Shown: positions 62,278 through 64,000 of the stretch, in pieces | How positions within the stretch are numbered: position 1 is the first letter of the stretch | Layout of the letters: the number at the start of each line of letters is the position of its first letter | DNA from: GCA-2716065 sp036123135 | GTDB lineage: Bacteria; Bacteroidota; Bacteroidia; Flavobacteriales_D; Parvicellaceae | NCBI GenBank assembly: GCA_036123135.1 | Contig: JAZADZ010000102.1 | Coordinates: forward strand, 1 to 64,000 | Direction: 5' to 3' | Length of the DNA: 64,000 bases | Notes under the pieces: generated by a model | Told to the model about the DNA's origin: nothing | Seen by the model: the letters and a program-made list of their open reading frames with translations, nothing else | Database searches by the model: none | Program-made: the position numbers and the translations under genes

Positions 62278-62694
62278 TTACAATAGTGCTTCGACTGCCA
62301 ACTTGTAAGAATTTAATCCAAATCCTGCAATAACCCCCTTACAGTTAGCTGCCATTAAAGACTGGCGCCTAAATTCCTCACGTGCATACACGTTGGAAAT
62401 GTGCACTTCGATAGTTGGGGAATCTAAAGAGGCTACTGCGTCTGCTATTGCAACAGATGTATGTGTATATCCCCCTGCGTTAAAAACAATTCCACTGTAC
62501 GAAAACCCAACCTCTTGAAGTTTATTTACTAAATCACCTTCAACATTACTTTGATAATATTCTAATTGAATAGACTCAAAACTAGATTTAAGCTCCTTAA
62601 AAAAATCTTCAAAAGTTATATTACCGTAAATTTCTGGTTGTCTTTTTCCAAGAAGATTGAGGTTAGGACCATTTATAATGATGATTTTTTTCAA
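62278..62694 (-). CDS. aroQ: 3-dehydroquinate dehydratase type II
   Basis: A 138-aa protein with IINGPNLNLLGKRQPEIYG, NAGGYTHTSVAIADA, EVHISNVYAREEFR, and GVIAGFGLNSYKLA. These are the type II dehydroquinase signatures, with the catalytic Tyr in the RQPEIYG loop and the His of VHISN. It removes water from 3-dehydroquinate in the shikimate route to aromatic amino acids. It sits 1 bp after the DUF4870 gene stop, so the two may be co-transcribed. Confidence 0.96.
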   Translation of the reverse strand: MKKIIIINGPNLNLLGKRQPEIYGNITFEDFFKELKSSFESIQLEYYQSNVEGDLVNKLQEVGFSYSGIVFNAGGYTHTSVAIADAVASLDSPTIEVHISNVYAREEFRRQSLMAANCKGVIAGFGLNSYKLAVEALL

Positions 62695-62695
62695 A

Positions 62696-63094
62696 CTAAC
62701 TGAAGAATTTTATGGATAGTGGATAGCTATATAATTCTCCATTGTTTGCCCTTATGGCCCCAATAATAGTAAAAATCAATGAGCACAATGCTGTTGCGAT
62801 TAGCGTAACAAAACCAACTATTAAAAAAGTTAAAAAAGCACTTATAATTAAATAAATGAAACAACTAATGATCCAATTCAGTACATTTTTACCATGCTCA
62901 TCAACTAGTACACTTTGATCTTTATTAGTTTGCCACATAATAATTGGAAGAATCAAACCACCAAAAGGAAAAATAAATCCAGCAAATTGAGATAAGTGCA
63001 TTAACAAACAAAACTGGTTAATGTTCATGCCCCAAAGTTTGAAATCTGAGGGTATTTCATTGAAATTGGGATTAGATGTATTATCGTTGGTCAT
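62696..63094 (-). CDS. DUF4870 membrane protein
   Basis: A 132-aa protein with three hydrophobic segments and the family-typical IMWQTNKDQSVLVDEHGKNVLNWIIS between helices. The final helix ends in ...FTIIGAIRANNGELYSYPLSIKF. DUF4870 resembles Tic20-like small membrane proteins, with no proven role. It lies between a zinc-ribbon gene and aroQ. Confidence 0.85.
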   Translation of the reverse strand: MTNDNTSNPNFNEIPSDFKLWGMNINQFCLLMHLSQFAGFIFPFGGLILPIIMWQTNKDQSVLVDEHGKNVLNWIISCFIYLIISAFLTFLIVGFVTLIATALCSLIFTIIGAIRANNGELYSYPLSIKFFS

Positions 63095-63155
63095 TGTCGT
63101 TTAATAAGAATTTCACTAATGTAATAAAATACCTTAGCTTTTTTAACTCTATTAA

Positions 63156-63515
63156 CTATTTCACATAATCTTGCTTTCTTACAAGGGCATAATTTTCATT
63201 TTCCAATTGAAGATAACCAAGCTCATAGACAAAATAATAGGTTTTTCCTTGTTTGGTTCTGTAAATGTTGGTGTAATAATAGAAATTAAAACCGCTCAAA
63301 AGTAGTTGTTCTTTTGTGGTTTTTGCTTTTTCTCCTAGCATAAGGTTAGATAAAATTCTTCTGTTTTTTCTAAGCACAACGTTCACTTTTCGAACATAAT
63401 CGTTGGCAACCTTATTTAAGTTGTTGTTGTATGTATTTCTACATTGATCGTTGCAGAACTTTTTATCTGATCTGCCCATTAATTTAGAATCGCATTCCAA
63501 ACAGAGTTTTTCCAT
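63156..63515 (-). CDS. Small zinc-ribbon protein
   Basis: A 119-aa basic protein with an N-terminal ribbon C-LEC-DSKLMGRSDKKFC-NDQC (CxxC...CxxxC), then a helical segment (NNLNKVANDYVRKVNVVLRKNRRILSNL) and a C-terminal beta-rich part (YYYTNIYRTKQGKTYYFVYE). It probably binds zinc and perhaps nucleic acid; related proteins are common but unnamed in Bacteroidota. Function unknown. Confidence 0.7.
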   Translation of the reverse strand: MEKLCLECDSKLMGRSDKKFCNDQCRNTYNNNLNKVANDYVRKVNVVLRKNRRILSNLMLGEKAKTTKEQLLLSGFNFYYYTNIYRTKQGKTYYFVYELGYLQLENENYALVRKQDYVK

Positions 63516-63644
63516 CTATTTAATATACGACGAAAAACAAACTATTTCAAAAGATTAGTCAATTAAAAACAAGTTTATTCATTTAAAAGCGAATATAATC
63601 GTTTAAGAACCATCTAGATAAATTTCAATCTCAAATTTCGCAGT

Positions 63645-64000
63645 ATGAAACAGATCCCAAAAATACAGCAACGGTTAATCATTAAAAGATACAGTCCATC
63701 AACAGTACGCACCTACCTTACTTGCTTGAAAAACTTCTTCGCACATTTTAAGAACCACAATACTGAAACGCTTTCCAAAGAAGAACTTCTTAACTATTTG
63801 GAACACTTAGTTCAAAAAGGGTATTCAAAGAGCACTCAAAATCAACACATTAATGCCATCAAATTTTATTATGAAAAATATTTAGAAAAAGAAAAGCAGT
63901 ATTACTTTATTGATCGTCCAATAAAGGACAAAAGACTTCCAGTGGTGATGAGCAAAGAAGAAGTTCAACAGCTTTTAAATCAAGTCCACAATCTTAAACA
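63645..64000 (+). CDS. Tyrosine recombinase (integrase), N-terminal part, cut by right edge
   Basis: From ATG 63645 the frame stays open to the window end (118 codons). The N-terminal SAM-like core-binding domain reads RYSPSTVRTYLTCLKNFFAHF, YLEHLVQKGYSKSTQNQHINAIKFYYEKYL, then DRPIKDKRLPVVMSKEEVQQLL, the usual junction to the catalytic domain of XerC/D- and IntI-like recombinases. The catalytic Arg, His and Tyr are outside the window. It may be a chromosomal site-specific integrase or mark the start of a mobile element or integron. The upstream 130 bp show no clear promoter. Confidence 0.88.
   Translation, partial: MKQIPKIQQRLIIKRYSPSTVRTYLTCLKNFFAHFKNHNTETLSKEELLNYLEHLVQKGYSKSTQNQHINAIKFYYEKYLEKEKQYYFIDRPIKDKRLPVVMSKEEVQQLLNQVHNLK

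Overview
The window is a gene-dense, low-GC (roughly one third G+C by eye) stretch of a Gram-negative Bacteroidota chromosome, most likely a marine member of Flavobacteriales. The evidence is: three proteins with type IX secretion (T9SS) C-terminal sorting domains, a bacillithiol synthase BshC, CotH-type secreted kinase-like proteins, TonB/imelysin iron uptake, promoters of the Bacteroidota form TTG-N19-22-TAnnTTTG, few visible Shine-Dalgarno sequences and several TTG starts. The family or genus cannot be fixed from sequence reading alone. No insertion sequence, prophage or CRISPR array was seen. A tyrosine recombinase starts at the right edge.

Layout. 1-6.1 kb: start of formate-THF ligase (cut by the left edge), then a cyanophycin module: isoaspartyl peptidase, cyanophycinase and cyanophycin synthetase, with a saccharopine-dehydrogenase-like gene running into cphA. 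6.3-9.0 kb: DUF4476 protein, DUF423 membrane protein, bshC. 9.2-17.9 kb: a probable iron/metal acquisition cluster of DUF4856 lipoprotein, imelysin-like lipoprotein, vitamin-K-carboxylase-like HTTM membrane protein, FecA-like TonB receptor, hemerythrin-like protein, a CPECGE small protein and a divergent Nramp transporter. Its first promoter has a 20-bp palindrome over the -33 box. 18-29 kb: a T9SS-exported protein, a BtuF-like protein without signal peptide, a 1696-residue exported protein with 17 TPR-like repeats plus a second repeat family, HMG-CoA lyase and a gingipain-like (C25) T9SS peptidase.

29.4-38.5 kb: release factor 3, Nudix, DUF2490, two adjacent CotH proteins, a VOC protein, then peroxiredoxin, thioredoxin, a DUF6952-like protein and a GH10 xylanase. 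38.5-45.7 kb: a TPR/SpoIIE phosphatase, tRNA-Ser(GCU), thiolase, SixA, IlvE and RecQ. 45.7-56.5 kb: TamB, TsaD, a copper P-type ATPase and a ResB-CcsA fusion. 56.7-64 kb: alpha/beta hydrolase, YggS, a probable small structured RNA, then a tight operon (HEAT protein, DUF2520, KdsC-like, UbiA family, Maf), and a leftward group (SiaC, AroQ, DUF4870, zinc-ribbon protein), ending in the partial recombinase.

Most promising for new biology: the 9.2-17.9 kb cluster, where a carboxylase-like membrane protein that keeps the catalytic His and Lys lies between an imelysin and a FecA-like receptor and where the Nramp lacks the canonical metal-site residues; the giant two-repeat-family protein; and two intergenic RNA candidates (near 25.94-26.03 kb and 58.33-58.42 kb).
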